Assembly: GCA_045627385.1 (NCBI GenBank)
Contig: JAZQNO010000023.1
Location: forward strand, 62,001-126,000
Length of the DNA: 64,000 bases
Origin: UBA1757 sp045627385
GTDB taxonomy: Bacteria > Bacteroidota > Bacteroidia > Bacteroidales > UBA1402
Direction: 5' to 3'
Shown: positions 52,358 through 61,395 of the stretch, piece by piece
How the letters are laid out: every line of letters begins with the position of its first letter
Position numbering within the stretch: the stretch's first letter is position 1
Notes under the pieces: model-generated
The model's database searches: none
What the model saw: the letters and a program-made list of their open reading frames with translations, nothing else
Told to the model about the DNA's origin: nothing
Translations under genes and position numbers: made by a program

Positions 52358-54049
52358 ATGGCTTATTGCGAAGACCTTTTCAACTATCACCGCCGTGTTT
52401 CATCGGCGGTGAACGTCGGCTGTGTCCAGGTCGGCGCAGACAATCCTGTCCGTATCCAGTCGATGACCAACACGTCGACGATGGACACCGAAGGCAGTGT
52501 CGCACAAATCTGTCGGATGGTCGATGCCGGCTGTGAAATCGTCCGCCTCACGGCTCAAGGCGTACGCGAAGCCGAGAACCTGACCAACATCCGCGAGGCC
52601 ATTCGCAACCTGGGTATCGACACGCCGCTGGTGGCCGACATCCATTTCAACCCCAATGCCGCACAGGCTGCCGCCAGCCGAGTGGAAAAAGTCCGCATCA
52701 ATCCAGGCAACTTTGCCGACGAAGACCAGGTGCGGGCTCGTTTCATTCCTTTCCTCCAGCTCTGCCGCGAACATCACACCGCCATCCGCATCGGCGTCAA
52801 CCACGGTTCGCTCTCGGCCCGCATGATGGACCGCTACGGCGACACCCCCGAAGGGATGGTGGCTTCCTGTATGGAATACCTGCGGATTTGCCGCGAAGAG
52901 CATTTCACCGATGTGGTCATTTCGATAAAGGCATCCAACACGCTCATCATGGTACAGACCGTGCGACTGCTGGTCGAAACGATGAATGCGGAGGACATGC
53001 ATTTTCCGCTTCATCTGGGCGTCACCGAGGCTGGAGAAGGCGAGGACGGCCGCATCAAGTCGGCTCTCGGCATCGGTGCCTTGCTGGCCGACGGCATCGG
53101 CGACACCATCCGCGTTTCACTGAGCGAGGCTCCCGAAGCCGAGGTGCCTGTGGCCAAAGAACTTGCCGACTACATCAGTTGCCGCGAAGGGCATCCGGCC
53201 ATCCGGGCCGAAGTCTGGTCCGGATTCGATCCCTTTCATTTCAAGCGTCGCGAAAGCCGGGCACTGGGACTGATTGGCGGAGGCCAGGTGCCGGTGGTCG
53301 TCGAAGCCGCAGGCGAGACGGCCGAAACCGTCCCGGAAGGCCGTTCCAGCCTCAAAGCCGACTATCGACTGGACGGCGGGCGGCTCGTCTGTCTGAAAAA
53401 CGGTACGGCCGCAGGAGACATTCCTTGCCTGCAGGTCGGCTATTCCAATCTCACCGACGAATTTCTGGCCCGTCTGTCGCCCGACATGGTACTGATGCTG
53501 CACTCCTGCCACCGGAACGCACCTGCCGAAATGCGTGCCGCCTTCCATCGGCTGGCTATCGCGCATTGCGACAATCCGGTCATCGTCTGCCTCGACTACA
53601 GGGGCTTGCCAATGCAGCAATGGCAACTCTACAGTGCAGCCGACGCCGGAAGCCTGCTGCTCGACGGATGGGCGGACGGACTGATGATCAAAAGTGACGG
53701 ATTGGCTGTCGAAACAGCCTTCACCATACTGCAGGCAGCACGTCAGCGTGTCAGCAAGACCGAATACATTTCCTGCCCGGGATGTGGCCGCACCATGTTC
53801 GACCTGCAGGAAACCATCGCCAAAGTGAAAGCCGGAACCGCCCACCTGAAAGGGCTGAAAATAGCCGTCATGGGCTGCATCGTCAACGGTCCCGGTGAAA
53901 TGGCCGATGCCGACTACGGATACGTCGGCGCGGGCCGAGACCGCATCAGCCTTTACAAAGGCCGCACCTGCATCGAGAAAAACATTCCCCAATCAGAAGC
54001 GCTCGAACGGCTTCTGGCACTGATCGGCTCACAGACCGACAGCCACTGA
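52358..54049 (+). CDS. ispG: 4-hydroxy-3-methylbut-2-en-1-yl diphosphate synthase (long form)
   Basis: 563 residues. Penultimate step of the MEP isoprenoid pathway. TIM barrel at the N-terminus (SMTNTSTMDTEGSVAQICRM, VADIHFNPNAA), the extra middle domain (about 285-440) typical of Bacteroidota and plants, and the C-terminal 4Fe-4S domain with SCPGCGRT and GCIVNGPGEMA. The ATG at 52358 (MAYCEDLF) is preferred to a TTG that overlaps purE. Convergent with the ABC-2 permease gene, whose stop lies 5 bp away. Confidence 0.96.
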   Translation: MAYCEDLFNYHRRVSSAVNVGCVQVGADNPVRIQSMTNTSTMDTEGSVAQICRMVDAGCEIVRLTAQGVREAENLTNIREAIRNLGIDTPLVADIHFNPNAAQAAASRVEKVRINPGNFADEDQVRARFIPFLQLCREHHTAIRIGVNHGSLSARMMDRYGDTPEGMVASCMEYLRICREEHFTDVVISIKASNTLIMVQTVRLLVETMNAEDMHFPLHLGVTEAGEGEDGRIKSALGIGALLADGIGDTIRVSLSEAPEAEVPVAKELADYISCREGHPAIRAEVWSGFDPFHFKRRESRALGLIGGGQVPVVVEAAGETAETVPEGRSSLKADYRLDGGRLVCLKNGTAAGDIPCLQVGYSNLTDEFLARLSPDMVLMLHSCHRNAPAEMRAAFHRLAIAHCDNPVIVCLDYRGLPMQQWQLYSAADAGSLLLDGWADGLMIKSDGLAVETAFTILQAARQRVSKTEYISCPGCGRTMFDLQETIAKVKAGTAHLKGLKIAVMGCIVNGPGEMADADYGYVGAGRDRISLYKGRTCIEKNIPQSEALERLLALIGSQTDSH

Positions 54050-54053
54050 ACCC

Positions 54054-55373
54054 TCAATTCTTGAGACGCAGCCAAATCAGAAGATCCTTGTAGGTTATCT
54101 TCTTGCCGTACAGCAGGATGCCTGTGCGATAAATCTTGGCAGCCAGTTTAACCGTGAGAATGAAAGTGGCAGCCAGCAACGCATACGAAATCAGCAGTTC
54201 CCAGATAGGCACACCGAAAGGCAATCTGACCACCATCACAATGGGTGAGGTAAAAGGAATGAAGGAGCACCAGCGGAGCAGCGGACCTTCGGGGTTCATA
54301 GCACCATACATGCCGGCATAGAGGCCAAACAGGATAATGAACACGATAGGCATCACAAACTGGCTGGTATCTTCGTTGTTGTCGACAGCAGCGCCGATAG
54401 CGGCGAACATGGAAGAATAAAGCATATATCCGCCCAGGAAATACAGCACAAACCACAGCAGAATCTTGCCCCAGTCAAACGACTGCACAATCTGGAGCGC
54501 ATCGACCACGTCGGCGTTCACATGGAACTGAGCCAGTTCGGCTGCCGACATCGAAGCGAGCATGTCCGAATTCATCAGCGCATCCATCGGCATTCCGCTG
54601 GCCGTCACGAACACAGTGCCCAGGACGGCAATCAGCACCACCCAGAGGAAGAACTGAGTAAGTCCCACCAAAGCGATGCCAATGATTTTACCCATCATCA
54701 GATAGAACGGTTTCACAGAAGAAACCATAATCTCCACGATTCGGTTCGACTTTTCTTCCACAACACCCGACATGACAGAGTTGCCATAGGCAAAGATGAA
54801 GATGTAAATGAGCATGGTGGCCACCATTCCGATGATCAGGGAAATCTCCGAAGAGGTCTTCTTTTCGGCACCGTCCTCCGACCAAATCACGCTTTCGTTG
54901 CGCACATTCACTCGGACATCCTGAAGAATCTGCTCCAGTTCCGGAATATTGTAGGAAGCAATCTTGTCGTTCTGAGCCATTTGCCTGAACTGTTCCATCA
55001 CCCAGTTTTTCACTTCCATGCCAACTTGCTTTTCGGAGTAGAATTTGACGATGCCAGTGGTGTCGGACAGATTGCCCTTGACCGAAACGAAAATATCGAA
55101 CGAACCGCGCATGGAAGCGTCCATCTGGCTGATTTCTTCGTTGAAAGCCACGAAATTCCAATGGTCGCTATTCTGAAGACGAGACATGTAGAGACCACTT
55201 TCGTCATTCACGGCAATCTGGCGTTGCTTGTTGTCGGAAACGGTCGACAACAGCAGAGGCACGGCGATGATGGCCACAAAAATCAAAGGCATGAGAAGGG
55301 TCATGATGATGAAGGATTTCTTTTTGACCCTCGAGAGATATTCGCGTTCGATGATAATGCCTAATTTATTCAT
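54054..55373 (-). CDS. ABC-2 type permease (NatB-like)
   Basis: 439 residues. One N-terminal helix (SFIIMTLLMPLIFVAIIAVP), a large outside domain (about 45-175), then five to six membrane helices in the C-terminal half with EKSNRIVEIMVSSVKP, a hallmark of the NatB/ABC-2 family. Works with the ATPase gene 11 bp upstream. Substrate unknown; relatives export sodium or drugs. Confidence 0.92.
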   Translation of the reverse strand: MNKLGIIIEREYLSRVKKKSFIIMTLLMPLIFVAIIAVPLLLSTVSDNKQRQIAVNDESGLYMSRLQNSDHWNFVAFNEEISQMDASMRGSFDIFVSVKGNLSDTTGIVKFYSEKQVGMEVKNWVMEQFRQMAQNDKIASYNIPELEQILQDVRVNVRNESVIWSEDGAEKKTSSEISLIIGMVATMLIYIFIFAYGNSVMSGVVEEKSNRIVEIMVSSVKPFYLMMGKIIGIALVGLTQFFLWVVLIAVLGTVFVTASGMPMDALMNSDMLASMSAAELAQFHVNADVVDALQIVQSFDWGKILLWFVLYFLGGYMLYSSMFAAIGAAVDNNEDTSQFVMPIVFIILFGLYAGMYGAMNPEGPLLRWCSFIPFTSPIVMVVRLPFGVPIWELLISYALLAATFILTVKLAAKIYRTGILLYGKKITYKDLLIWLRLKN

Positions 55374-55384
55374 AATCTATAGAT

Positions 55385-56350
55385 TTAAAAGGTATTGCTG
55401 ATATTGGCCAATTCTTCTTCGGAAATAGCTCCGCCTACTGCTTGGATGAAAATTTCGTTCATGGAAGGAATCAGTTCCTCAAACGACAGCAGGTCGAATC
55501 GGGTGGAGAAATATTCATAAACCTGATGCTTGGGCATGGCCGCATCGATTTTCACGTTCCACGTCCAGTAGCGAGCGGCCTTTTCGAGACCTTCGAGCGT
55601 GCAGCCGGGAGCTTGGGCGATGACAGCCTCGGCCTGCCCGACATCGGCAGGGATATGCGCTTTCAGGCGGAAAATCCCTTGGCGGAAACTCTCGCGAACA
55701 TCGTCCACCTGGCCTTGCAGCACCAGTTTGGAATGGTTTATCAGACCTATTTCATCACATATTTCCTCCACCGAAGCCATATTGTGGGTGGAGAACAGAA
55801 TGGTCGCACCCTGCTGCTTGAGATAGAGGATCTCGTTGCGGACCAGCTGGGCGTTGACCGGGTCGAAACCGCTGAAAGGCTCGTCGAAGATGAGCAACTT
55901 GGGACAATGAAGAACGGTGATGATGAACTGCATCTTCTGCTGCATGCCCTTGGAGAGTTCCTCCATCTTCTTGTTGGCCCAGTCGGTTATCTGGAACTTT
56001 TCCATCCAATATTTCAGACGGCTCTGGGCATCAGCTTTGGAGACACCCCTCAAGCGGGCCAGATAGATGGCCTGCTCGGCCACCTTCATTTTCTTGTACA
56101 GACCTCTCTCTTCGGGCAGATAGCCGATAGTGGCCACATCGCCCGGCTGGAAAAGGCGTCCGTTGAGATACACTTTGCCGCTGTCGGCCACGGTGATGCC
56201 GTTGATGATGCGGATGAGGGTGCTCTTGCCGGCACCGTTAGGCCCGAGAAGCCCGTAGATTTTTCCTTCGGGAACAGAGATGCTGACACCATCCAGCGCC
56301 CGATGGTTGCTGTAGTCTTTGACTATGTTTTCTGTCTGCAGATAGTACAT
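55385..56350 (-). CDS. ABC transporter ATPase (NatA-like)
   Basis: 321 residues. Walker A GPNGAGKST, signature LSKGMQQKMQF, Walker B LLIFDEPFSGFD, H-loop FSTHNM; the C-terminal 80 residues are an accessory domain (DUF4162-like). It drives the ABC-2 permease encoded 11 bp downstream. The pair forms a two-gene operon downstream of the TamL gene. Confidence 0.93.
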   Translation of the reverse strand: MYYLQTENIVKDYSNHRALDGVSISVPEGKIYGLLGPNGAGKSTLIRIINGITVADSGKVYLNGRLFQPGDVATIGYLPEERGLYKKMKVAEQAIYLARLRGVSKADAQSRLKYWMEKFQITDWANKKMEELSKGMQQKMQFIITVLHCPKLLIFDEPFSGFDPVNAQLVRNEILYLKQQGATILFSTHNMASVEEICDEIGLINHSKLVLQGQVDDVRESFRQGIFRLKAHIPADVGQAEAVIAQAPGCTLEGLEKAARYWTWNVKIDAAMPKHQVYEYFSTRFDLLSFEELIPSMNEIFIQAVGGAISEEELANISNTF

Positions 56351-56372
56351 GTGTCTTGTATTTTAACGGAAA

Positions 56373-56380
56373 CAAATATA
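56373..56380 (-). promoter_or_regulatory. Putative -7 box (TATATTTG) of the NatA/NatB-like operon
   Basis: The minus strand reads TATATTTG, matching TAnnTTTG, 22 bp upstream of the ATPase start. No -33 TTTG at the right distance. Confidence 0.5.
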
Positions 56381-56428
56381 CAAAAAATCGGGTTGAATGT
56401 CTGGTCGGTTTTCAATGACAGTAAAAAA

Positions 56429-58750
56429 TCAGAACGGATAACCGATGGCCAGATGAAGCGCAAAATCGTCCCAGCTGTCGATATGACGGATGCGCCATTT
56501 CTCCATAGTCGTGGCACCGCTTGGATCGTAGACTTTCATACCGCCGTCGACACGCAGCAGCAGGAAATTGAAGTCGAAGCGCAGGCCCAGACCCACACTG
56601 CAGGCGATCTGCTCATAGAAAGTGTCGAACGAAAACTGTCCGCCGGGCTGGTTGTCGTACTGGCGAAGTGTCCAGATGTTGCCGGCATCGATAAAATAGG
56701 CGCCTTCCAGCACTCCGGCCCAGCGCTGTCGGATTTCCATATTCAGGTCTAGTTTCATGTCGCCCGACTGATTCATGAAATCGATGGTCTTGAGCTGGGT
56801 CTTGAAAGTTCCGGGGCCCAAGGTACGCACCGACCAGCCACGCACCGAGTTGGCTCCGCCTGAGTAGAAACGCTTTTCAAAAGGCAGAATCTTGGAATTG
56901 CCGTAGGGATAAGCCAGCCCCAAGCCTCCGCGGAAAGCCACACGCGTATTGCCGTTGAGCACGATGTTGCGGGTATATTCCAATTCACCCTTCAGATACT
57001 GCGAAAACGGAATGTTGCCGATGGTGTATTGACCCTCCGAGTTGGGCGTACCCCATTGGCGGTATCCCAAATCGAGCAGATTGCCGGCCGACTCCACATT
57101 GACACGCAACGTATAGTAGTTGCGCCGGTTCGTATACAATCCCTGCGGCAGACTCGAATACAGGAATCCGTAGACTGCCCGCAGGATGAACTGGTCTTCG
57201 TAACTGTACCGCAGATAGGAACTGCCCGTCAGATATTTGTCTCTGAAATCGTTGTCGACCCAAGGCATGTACACATAAGCGAAATCGATCGGACTGAGCG
57301 TGTTGCGAACCCGATCGTTGTGCCAGTTGTATTCCAGGGAGGCCGCCGCCGTCGTGCGCAGGAATTCGGGACGCGACATGTTGTCGTAACTGAATTTGTA
57401 GCTGGTGCCGGCATCGATCTGCTTTCTGAATTCCTGCGATAGGAACGGCATGCGGAAGTCCGGAAAATCCAGAGAGGTTTCGCCGCCATACTCGATGTAG
57501 TCGTTGGCGAAAGAATTGGACAAGGCTTCGTAAGCGCCTCTCAGGCTGATGTTGTAGCGTTCGCCGGCGCCCAACAGGTTCTGGTGCGAATAGGACACCG
57601 TTCCGGCCACGCCCAGGTCGCCCGCCGTATTGGTGCCTTCCACATCGACCGTAAACAGATGGTCTTCGGAAGGAGTGAGCACGATGTAGCAGTCCAGACT
57701 GCGCTCGTCTTCGTTTTCAGAAACCGCTTCCACAAAACGGATATTGACATATTTCAAGCCGTTCAGGGCATTGAAGCGGCGGTAGGTGCGGTCGACGGCC
57801 GAAGCGTTGTACCATTGCCCGGGTTCCACAAAACAGTTCTGCAGCAGTGTCTTCTCGCGCAGGAACGGGCGGTTGCGGTAAACGAAATGATAATCGCCCT
57901 CCGTCTGTTCGTCGTAGTCCTCCAATGCATAGCGGTTGTCATTGCGCAAGAAAGAGTTGGTGGGCACATCCAGCAGGAAATACACCTTCGAGATGCGATA
58001 CTGGAAATGCTTTCCGCTGCGTCCTGCCTGACCCGAAGCCACCTGCGTGAAAGGGCGCACCTGAAGCGTCACGCTCACCTCGTGGTCACCCACGGTGCTG
58101 TCGACCTGATAGGCGAAATGGTCTTTATTGAGCGCATAGTAACCCTCGTCACGGGCCAGCGTCACAATCTCCGTACGCACGCGGTCCAGCGCCTTGCTGT
58201 CGAAATTGTCGCCGATACGGACCGGCTGATTGGCGATAGCCACTCGGATGAGACTGTCCAGCACGTCGGATTCTTCCGACTTGTAGGTGAAATCGCTGAC
58301 GATGTACGGACGGTTGGGATCGGCCTTGTACCACACGTCTGCCCGGCGTCGGCTGACGGTGGTGCTGCGGACCACCTCCGACTCGAAATAGCCTTTGCTG
58401 AACAGATAGCGTTCCATCGAGCGGCGCGAGCGCTCAGCCTGTTCTTCGTCGTAAATGACCGGTTCTTCGCCCATATTGCGGAGGGTGCGGTTGATCCAGC
58501 GCGAAGTGTCGGGTCCGGACAGATTGTAAATGCCCAGATTGAGGTTGAACAGGCCCAGCATACGGCTGTTGGGCTGTTGCCTCACATAAGACTTCAGCGA
58601 CCTGGGAGAAACGTCACCTTCGGAAACTTCGATGTGATTCTTTCTTAGAAGTGCTTCATTTTCAGGCACATATTTAAGCGTATTGCAAGCGCAAGCCAGT
58701 GCCAGGAGCGACAGGCAAGACAAGGTCCGGAAAAAACTGGCTCGACGCAT
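56429..58750 (-). CDS. TamL-like outer-membrane lipoprotein (BamA/TamA family)
   Basis: 773 residues. Signal sequence ending LLALACAC; the second Cys precedes NTLKYVPENEALLRK, the conserved mature start of Bacteroidota TamL. POTRA-type domains (about 30-400) precede a 16-strand barrel with the lid motif SGGANSVRGWSVRTLGPG, ending in GYPF. TamL with TamB is thought to help outer-membrane assembly; no tamB lies in the window. Start at MRRASFFRT; the ATG 33 bp upstream falls in the promoter. Confidence 0.92.
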   Translation of the reverse strand: MRRASFFRTLSCLSLLALACACNTLKYVPENEALLRKNHIEVSEGDVSPRSLKSYVRQQPNSRMLGLFNLNLGIYNLSGPDTSRWINRTLRNMGEEPVIYDEEQAERSRRSMERYLFSKGYFESEVVRSTTVSRRRADVWYKADPNRPYIVSDFTYKSEESDVLDSLIRVAIANQPVRIGDNFDSKALDRVRTEIVTLARDEGYYALNKDHFAYQVDSTVGDHEVSVTLQVRPFTQVASGQAGRSGKHFQYRISKVYFLLDVPTNSFLRNDNRYALEDYDEQTEGDYHFVYRNRPFLREKTLLQNCFVEPGQWYNASAVDRTYRRFNALNGLKYVNIRFVEAVSENEDERSLDCYIVLTPSEDHLFTVDVEGTNTAGDLGVAGTVSYSHQNLLGAGERYNISLRGAYEALSNSFANDYIEYGGETSLDFPDFRMPFLSQEFRKQIDAGTSYKFSYDNMSRPEFLRTTAAASLEYNWHNDRVRNTLSPIDFAYVYMPWVDNDFRDKYLTGSSYLRYSYEDQFILRAVYGFLYSSLPQGLYTNRRNYYTLRVNVESAGNLLDLGYRQWGTPNSEGQYTIGNIPFSQYLKGELEYTRNIVLNGNTRVAFRGGLGLAYPYGNSKILPFEKRFYSGGANSVRGWSVRTLGPGTFKTQLKTIDFMNQSGDMKLDLNMEIRQRWAGVLEGAYFIDAGNIWTLRQYDNQPGGQFSFDTFYEQIACSVGLGLRFDFNFLLLRVDGGMKVYDPSGATTMEKWRIRHIDSWDDFALHLAIGYPF

Positions 58751-58780
58751 AAGAAGAATCACATCCGATTGACAAAAATG

Positions 58781-58812
58781 CAAATGTACATTTTCCCGAC
58801 AAAGTTGGCAAA
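58781..58812 (-). promoter_or_regulatory. Promoter of the TamL-like gene
   Basis: On the minus strand TTTG (58812-58809), 20 bp, TACATTTG (58788-58781): a good consensus match, 30 bp upstream of the start. Confidence 0.7.
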
Positions 58813-58856
58813 TACTTTTTTGTTTCGTACTTTCGTACCTGAATCAGACGAAACCT

Positions 58857-59606
58857 ATGCTCAGCAAAGCCAAAATAAAGTGGATCAATTCCCTGGAGCA
58901 AAAGAAATTCCGCCAGCAATACGGGCTGTTCCTGGCCGAAGGTCACAAACTGGTCGGCGACCTGCTGCCGCTCATGGACTGCCGCTGCCTGGTAGCCACG
59001 CAAAACTGGCTGTCCGCCCATCCCGAGGCCAAGGCCGGCGAAATCATTTCCGTCACAGAAGACGAACTGCGGCAGGCCAGTCTGCAGTCGGCCCCTCAGG
59101 ATGTTCTGGGCGTTTTTGAGATCCCCCGTCCCCAACTCGACATGGACGACATCCGCCGGAGCCTTTCCATCGCACTGGACGACGTGCAGGACCCCGGCAA
59201 TTTGGGCACCATCATCCGCACCGCCGACTGGTTCGGCATAGAGCACATCTTCTGTTCCGTCGGCACCGTCGACGCCTTCAACCCCAAAGTGGTCCAGGCC
59301 ACCATGGGAGCCATCGGGCGCGTCAGCATCCATTATGTGGATCTGGCCGAGTTTCTGCCTCAGACACAGCTGCCCGTCTTCGGCACCTTCCTCGACGGCG
59401 AAGACATCTATCGGGCCAAGTTGCCCGCTTGCGGCATTCTGTTGATGGGGAACGAAGGCAAGGGCATCTGCCCACGGACGGCGAAAGCCGTCACTCGACG
59501 ATTGCTGATTCCGGCATTTCCACCAGATCGGCACGGAAGCGAGTCTCTGAACGTCTCGATGGCAACGGCGATTGTCTGCTCGGAATTTCGCAGACGCTGT
59601 CTCTGA
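58857..59606 (+). CDS. TrmH/SpoU-family RNA 2'-O-methyltransferase
   Basis: 249 residues. N-terminal substrate-binding domain (KIKWINSLEQKKFRQQYGLF), then a knotted SPOUT domain: DDVQDPGNLGTIIRTADW (motif 1), LLMGNEGKGI (motif 2) and IPAFPPDRHGSESLNVSMAT (motif 3). It methylates a ribose in tRNA or rRNA; the target is not predictable. The last 116 bp overlap the convergent DUF4296 gene. Divergent from the TamL-like gene. Confidence 0.93.
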   Translation: MLSKAKIKWINSLEQKKFRQQYGLFLAEGHKLVGDLLPLMDCRCLVATQNWLSAHPEAKAGEIISVTEDELRQASLQSAPQDVLGVFEIPRPQLDMDDIRRSLSIALDDVQDPGNLGTIIRTADWFGIEHIFCSVGTVDAFNPKVVQATMGAIGRVSIHYVDLAEFLPQTQLPVFGTFLDGEDIYRAKLPACGILLMGNEGKGICPRTAKAVTRRLLIPAFPPDRHGSESLNVSMATAIVCSEFRRRCL

Positions 59607-60342
59607 CAGCCTTCATCGAATCGACCGCAGCCGAATCGACCTCGACGGAACCGATTCTCAAGGAATCGGCCTCAGCGGAATCCAGAACGGCTGAATTCGT
59701 TGCCATAACGGCATCGTACAGGCGGACAGCCTCCCGAATGTCAGCCAGCACTTCCTCCATATCGGACAGGAGTCCGAAATAGACTGATGAGGCAGAATAA
59801 GTACTGTCAGACAAAGGTTTGGGAATGGTGTCACCCACATTCCACACCCGCACGCAGGAATCGCGCAATTCCAGGAAACGCCCCCAGAGCATGGCGTATG
59901 ATTCGTCGATGCTGACCGTTTTCCAACGCTTTTCAAACTCCAGACGCTCAAGTTCGGCCTTTTCCTCGGCCTCGCGGCGGTCAATGTCGTCGTTGCAGGC
60001 CTGCAGTCTGGCTTCGACCTGATTGAGAATGGTCACCATCTGGTGGCTCTTCGTTCCGTAATAGGCCACCGTGGCATAGAAATCGGCCTCGGTGATGCGA
60101 TGCCGGTCGAGAATGCTCTGATAGGCCAGGTCCTGAAAATAAATGTCCTTCAGGCCATTAGCCCACTGCTGGCTCGTCCGGCGGTCCTGTTTGAGAAGCG
60201 CATCCGTCAGATAGATGTCCGACAGCACCCTCACAAACTTTGCTTCAGACATCACATCACCCTCTTCCTTGTCCTGTCGGCACGACAGGGTCGGGGAAAG
60301 ACAGGCAAAAGCCAACAGACAGATCAGCAGCCGATGTTTCAT
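59491..60342 (-). CDS. DUF4296 lipoprotein
   Basis: 283 residues. Signal peptide with lipobox PTLSC. The DUF4296 domain covers residues about 30-120 (FVRVLSDIYLTDALLKQDRR, YQSILDRHRITEADFYATVAYY), followed by a charged helix (EAEEKAELERLEFEKRW) and a low-complexity C-terminal end. Function unknown, but the gene is usually found with lspA and ileS in Bacteroidota, suggesting a role in lipoprotein handling. Its start overlaps the lspA stop (ATGA). The last about 39 codons lie antisense to the TrmH-like gene. Confidence 0.88.
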   Translation of the reverse strand: MKHRLLICLLAFACLSPTLSCRQDKEEGDVMSEAKFVRVLSDIYLTDALLKQDRRTSQQWANGLKDIYFQDLAYQSILDRHRITEADFYATVAYYGTKSHQMVTILNQVEARLQACNDDIDRREAEEKAELERLEFEKRWKTVSIDESYAMLWGRFLELRDSCVRVWNVGDTIPKPLSDSTYSASSVYFGLLSDMEEVLADIREAVRLYDAVMATNSAVLDSAEADSLRIGSVEVDSAAVDSMKAVRDSVCEIPSRQSPLPSRRSETRFRADLVEMPESAIVE

Positions 60343-61010
60343 TCCTTTTTCGTTTTGGCAGGACGTTTTTCCGCTTTCGACGTCTCGCTCGACAATGTTT
60401 TGTGGTAGAAAATCAGCATCACTAGGATACCGACAGTGATGCACGAATCGGCGATGTTGAAAATCGGACGGAAGAAGATGAAATGCTGACCGCCCCAAAT
60501 GGGAAAATTGGCAGGCAAATCCGTATCGATCAAGGGGAAATACAGCATGTCGACCACTTTTCCGTAACCGAACTTTCCGTAGCCTCCGCCAGCAGGAAAC
60601 AGTTGCGCCACCTGACCGTAGCTGTGGTCGAAAACGAGTCCGTAGAAAAGACAGTCGAAGATGTTGCCCAGGGCTCCGGCCAGAATCATCGCCACGCAGA
60701 CGAGATAGCCTGTGGGAATGACCCCTTTGGGCTGGCGGCAGAGATATACCAGATACCAGACCAGAAGTCCCGAGGCGACTATGCGGAAGAGCGTCAGGAA
60801 AATCTTGTCGAAGAATTCCCAGCCGAATGCCATGCCGTTGTTTTCGGTGAAGAAGATATAGAACCAGTTGGCCACACGGACGCTCTCGTGCAGCTCGAAA
60901 TGGGTCTTGATATAAATCTTCACCGCCTGGTCGACGAAGACGAGCAGGCACACCACCAGTGTCACCAGCCATCCGCGGCGGGCAGCTTTGCATTCAGCTT
61001 CGCGGGTCAT
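60339..61010 (-). CDS. lspA: Lipoprotein signal peptidase (signal peptidase II)
   Basis: 223 residues with four membrane helices. Aspartic protease that removes signal peptides from prolipoproteins; the catalytic Asp residues lie in GALGNIFD and FNIADSCI, with VFVDQAVKIYIK near the start. It is longer than the E. coli enzyme because of an insert (residues about 115-160) and a Lys-rich tail, both usual in Bacteroidota. One base separates its start from the DksA-like gene stop. Its clients would include at least eight lipoproteins in this window. Confidence 0.95.
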   Translation of the reverse strand: MTREAECKAARRGWLVTLVVCLLVFVDQAVKIYIKTHFELHESVRVANWFYIFFTENNGMAFGWEFFDKIFLTLFRIVASGLLVWYLVYLCRQPKGVIPTGYLVCVAMILAGALGNIFDCLFYGLVFDHSYGQVAQLFPAGGGYGKFGYGKVVDMLYFPLIDTDLPANFPIWGGQHFIFFRPIFNIADSCITVGILVMLIFYHKTLSSETSKAEKRPAKTKKE

Positions 61011-61011
61011 C

Positions 61012-61374
61012 TCATTTACTCTTGGCTTCGATGCTGAGCGTGGCGTGAGGCACAGCCATCAGGCGCTCCTTGGGGATGAGTTTGCCGGTTTCGCGGCAAA
61101 TGCCGTAGGTCTTGTTGTCGATGCGCACCAGAGCGGCCTCCAGATGCTGGATGAACTTGAGCTGACGGGCTGCCAGACGCGACACTTCTTCGCGCTGCTG
61201 GAAGTTGGCGCCGTCTTCAAAAGCCTTGAAGGTGGGAGCGGTGTCGGAAGCGTCGTTCCCCTCCAGGCTCTTCTGAAGCTGTTCATACTCGGCTCTGGCC
61301 TTTTCAAGCTTTTCATTGATCAACACGCGGAACTCCTCGAGTTCGGCATCGGAATAACGAACGATTTCTGCCAT
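61012..61374 (-). CDS. TraR/DksA-family protein lacking most zinc-finger cysteines
   Basis: 120 residues. N-terminal coiled coil (about 10-85), then a DksA-type globular end (TYGICRETGKLIPKERLMAVPHATLSIEAK). Only one of the four expected Cys is present. DksA proteins act in the secondary channel of RNA polymerase, often with ppGpp; cysteine-poor versions are typical for Bacteroidota. Between ileS (21 bp) and lspA (1 bp). Confidence 0.92.
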   Translation of the reverse strand: MAEIVRYSDAELEEFRVLINEKLEKARAEYEQLQKSLEGNDASDTAPTFKAFEDGANFQQREEVSRLAARQLKFIQHLEAALVRIDNKTYGICRETGKLIPKERLMAVPHATLSIEAKSK

Positions 61375-61395
61375 GTTCTTATGATTTTGAGTGTT

